Assembly: GCA_013400975.1 (NCBI GenBank)
Contig: WBMZ01010832.1
Span: forward strand, 62,001-126,000
Source of the DNA: Atrichornis clamosus
Taxonomy: Eukaryota; Chordata; Aves; Passeriformes; Menuridae
Length of the DNA stretch: 64,000 bases
Reading direction: 5' to 3'
Below the pieces are notes generated by a model. That model was not told where the DNA came from, did not search any database, and worked only from the letters and a program-made list of their open reading frames with translations. This document shows, piece by piece, positions 62,595 to 64,000 of the stretch. Each line of letters opens with the position of its first letter. Position 1 is the first letter of the stretch. A program made the position numbers and the translations under genes.

Positions 62595-64000
62595 ATATTA
62601 TCAATTTTTACCAGTTCAGAGGGGAAGGAACATTATGAGCTATTGTCCATGACAGGGGATTGCATTCAGCCTTCCCTGCTTTGGGCAGGACTGAACCTTG
62701 AAGCATCACCACTGAGGGAGTCCCCCACCTACAGGGAGGCCTGATGTTAGCGTGAGTAGATCTCATTCACTCAGAAGTATGATGGTTCGGATTTCCTTCT
62801 CATGAAGACCGAATGTCGGAACCATACAACTGTTCAGAAAATTGAAAGACTGCGCTCCCCTCAGGCTAACCTCCAGATTAAATATGTTCAAGGGCTCCCT
62901 ATTTCTTTTTGTAGCTAGAACAACTCGCAAGCATTGCAGTTTGCCTTGTGCAACTTGGCAGCAGTGGCTGGAAGTGGTGAAGAAGAGCTCAGCTGGGTTA
63001 GTGCCAACCTGTTGCTGCAGGCTCTTCGTTAACATACAAAGGGGAAGGCTGCTAGGATGTGAATAAATTCCTTTGACTACTTGCAGACAAACTGCAGTGA
63101 GAATTCAGGGAGGAAGGATTTATTGCAGAAGCACATTAGGAAGCAGGTTCTCAGAGAAGGGGAAAATTTGGAGGTAGCACAAGTTGAACAGCCTGAATTG
63201 AGATGATAAATTTAAACTGAAGATTATTGTAAATACCTATAAGACAAAAGTCTGGAATATTGCACAACTGCAGCTACAGATACCTGCAGAGGACCATGGT
63301 GAAAAAAATCCTTTCTCTGTAATGAAATTCCAACAATACTTAGTTGAAAGCCCACTGCAGTGAACATAGGCCTTGTTATCGATTTCAGTGTGCTTTGAAT
63401 CAAGTTTGTAATCCCTTGGTGTACCTCCCAAATCAGAATTTCTAAGAGTTCCAAGTTGTGCTGAACTCAGAGTTCACGTTTGGTACAGGGTGGATACTGT
63501 TTGTCAGTGTTGCTTTTTTCATATGTAAATAGGTCTCATTTGTAAGATGTTCATCTCTGGAAGCTTTAGTCGGCTGTCTTCAAATGTAGGCATTTCCTCT
63601 ACATTTTTCTGCACAAGTAGCTAGAGAATACATACCTGAAAAGTGAGAAAGGGACACCTTAAAATGTATTCTCTCACACTCATAAGGAAGCAGAAGTCTT
63701 CACTGACCAACTTCACACATAAGTATGAGTTGTGTCACCATATTAAAGTACTTTTTGTGGGATTTCGGTTTTTTTCTTCTTTTTTTTTTGTGGTGTTTCA
63801 CAAATTGTTTTGTTGCACTTGGAGGATCAAGGTCAAGGCAATATACAACAGCAAAAATATACCATGAGAGAAGAAAGAAAAGGAAGCAAAAATTCAGAGA
63901 ATAACCAAAGTTAAGCTACATTTTAAAGTCAATTTGTCTATCCTTTGTTTATCTAGAAAACCCAAGGGACCAAAAAGGGCCTTCGCAGTTGGCCTGCACA
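62595..64000. other. Non-coding stretch to the window end
   Basis: No gene or repeat family recognised. Frames at 62763-63066 overlap on opposite strands without domains. A T-rich tract lies at 63779-63789. Confidence 0.45.

Overview
The window reads as non-coding DNA from a bird nuclear genome, most likely a neoavian and possibly a passerine. The evidence is A+T-rich unique sequence with no long open reading frame of cellular origin, several CR1 LINE copies (the dominant avian retrotransposon) with typical avian 3' ends, an avian-type ERVL-class solo LTR, and worn MIR-like SINE remnants. There is no bacterial or phage gene organisation, CRISPR array, tRNA or rRNA. No complete protein-coding gene can be supported. 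The window is either intergenic or sits in a very large intron, and the sequence alone cannot decide which.

Layout. 1-22.7 kb is mainly unique sequence. It holds two MIR-like remnants (6.64 kb, plus; 8.53 kb, minus), a worn antisense CR1 piece (15.93 kb), a small CpG-enriched patch behind a strong splice acceptor (3.95-4.22 kb), a 13-bp inverted repeat (19.98 kb) and three exon-like stretches (7.81, 11.01-11.17 and 21.87 kb). 22.8-25.2 kb is the largest mobile element: a CR1 on the plus strand with recognisable endonuclease and reverse transcriptase regions, broken by stops and frameshifts and missing the RT catalytic core and thumb. 26.7 kb and 52.3 kb hold two copies of a short unclassified repeat sharing two blocks in different relative orientation. 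36.9-37.8 kb is an ancient antisense CR1, and 39.6 kb a MIR-like remnant. 47.99-48.60 kb is a solo LTR with TATA and ATTAAA signals. 49.5-50.25 kb is a second plus-strand CR1 3' part, and 62.3-62.55 kb a 5'-truncated CR1 on the minus strand next to a perfect 12-bp hairpin. Two G+C-richer stretches (33.5-34.2 and 44.0-44.5 kb) are unclassified and may be old insertions.

Several AT-rich stretches dense in homeodomain-type TAAT cores (2.74-3.33, 18.0-18.4, 46.34-46.59, 50.79-51.11 and 58.06-58.16 kb) look like conserved non-coding elements. That is pattern-based inference and needs a cross-species alignment. I found no novel gene system. The best leads are the antisense-overlapping exon candidates near 11.1 kb, the paired repeat at 26.7/52.3 kb, and the enhancer-like blocks. 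Family assignments rest on recognising consensus-like phrases by eye, so repeat boundaries are accurate only to tens of bases.
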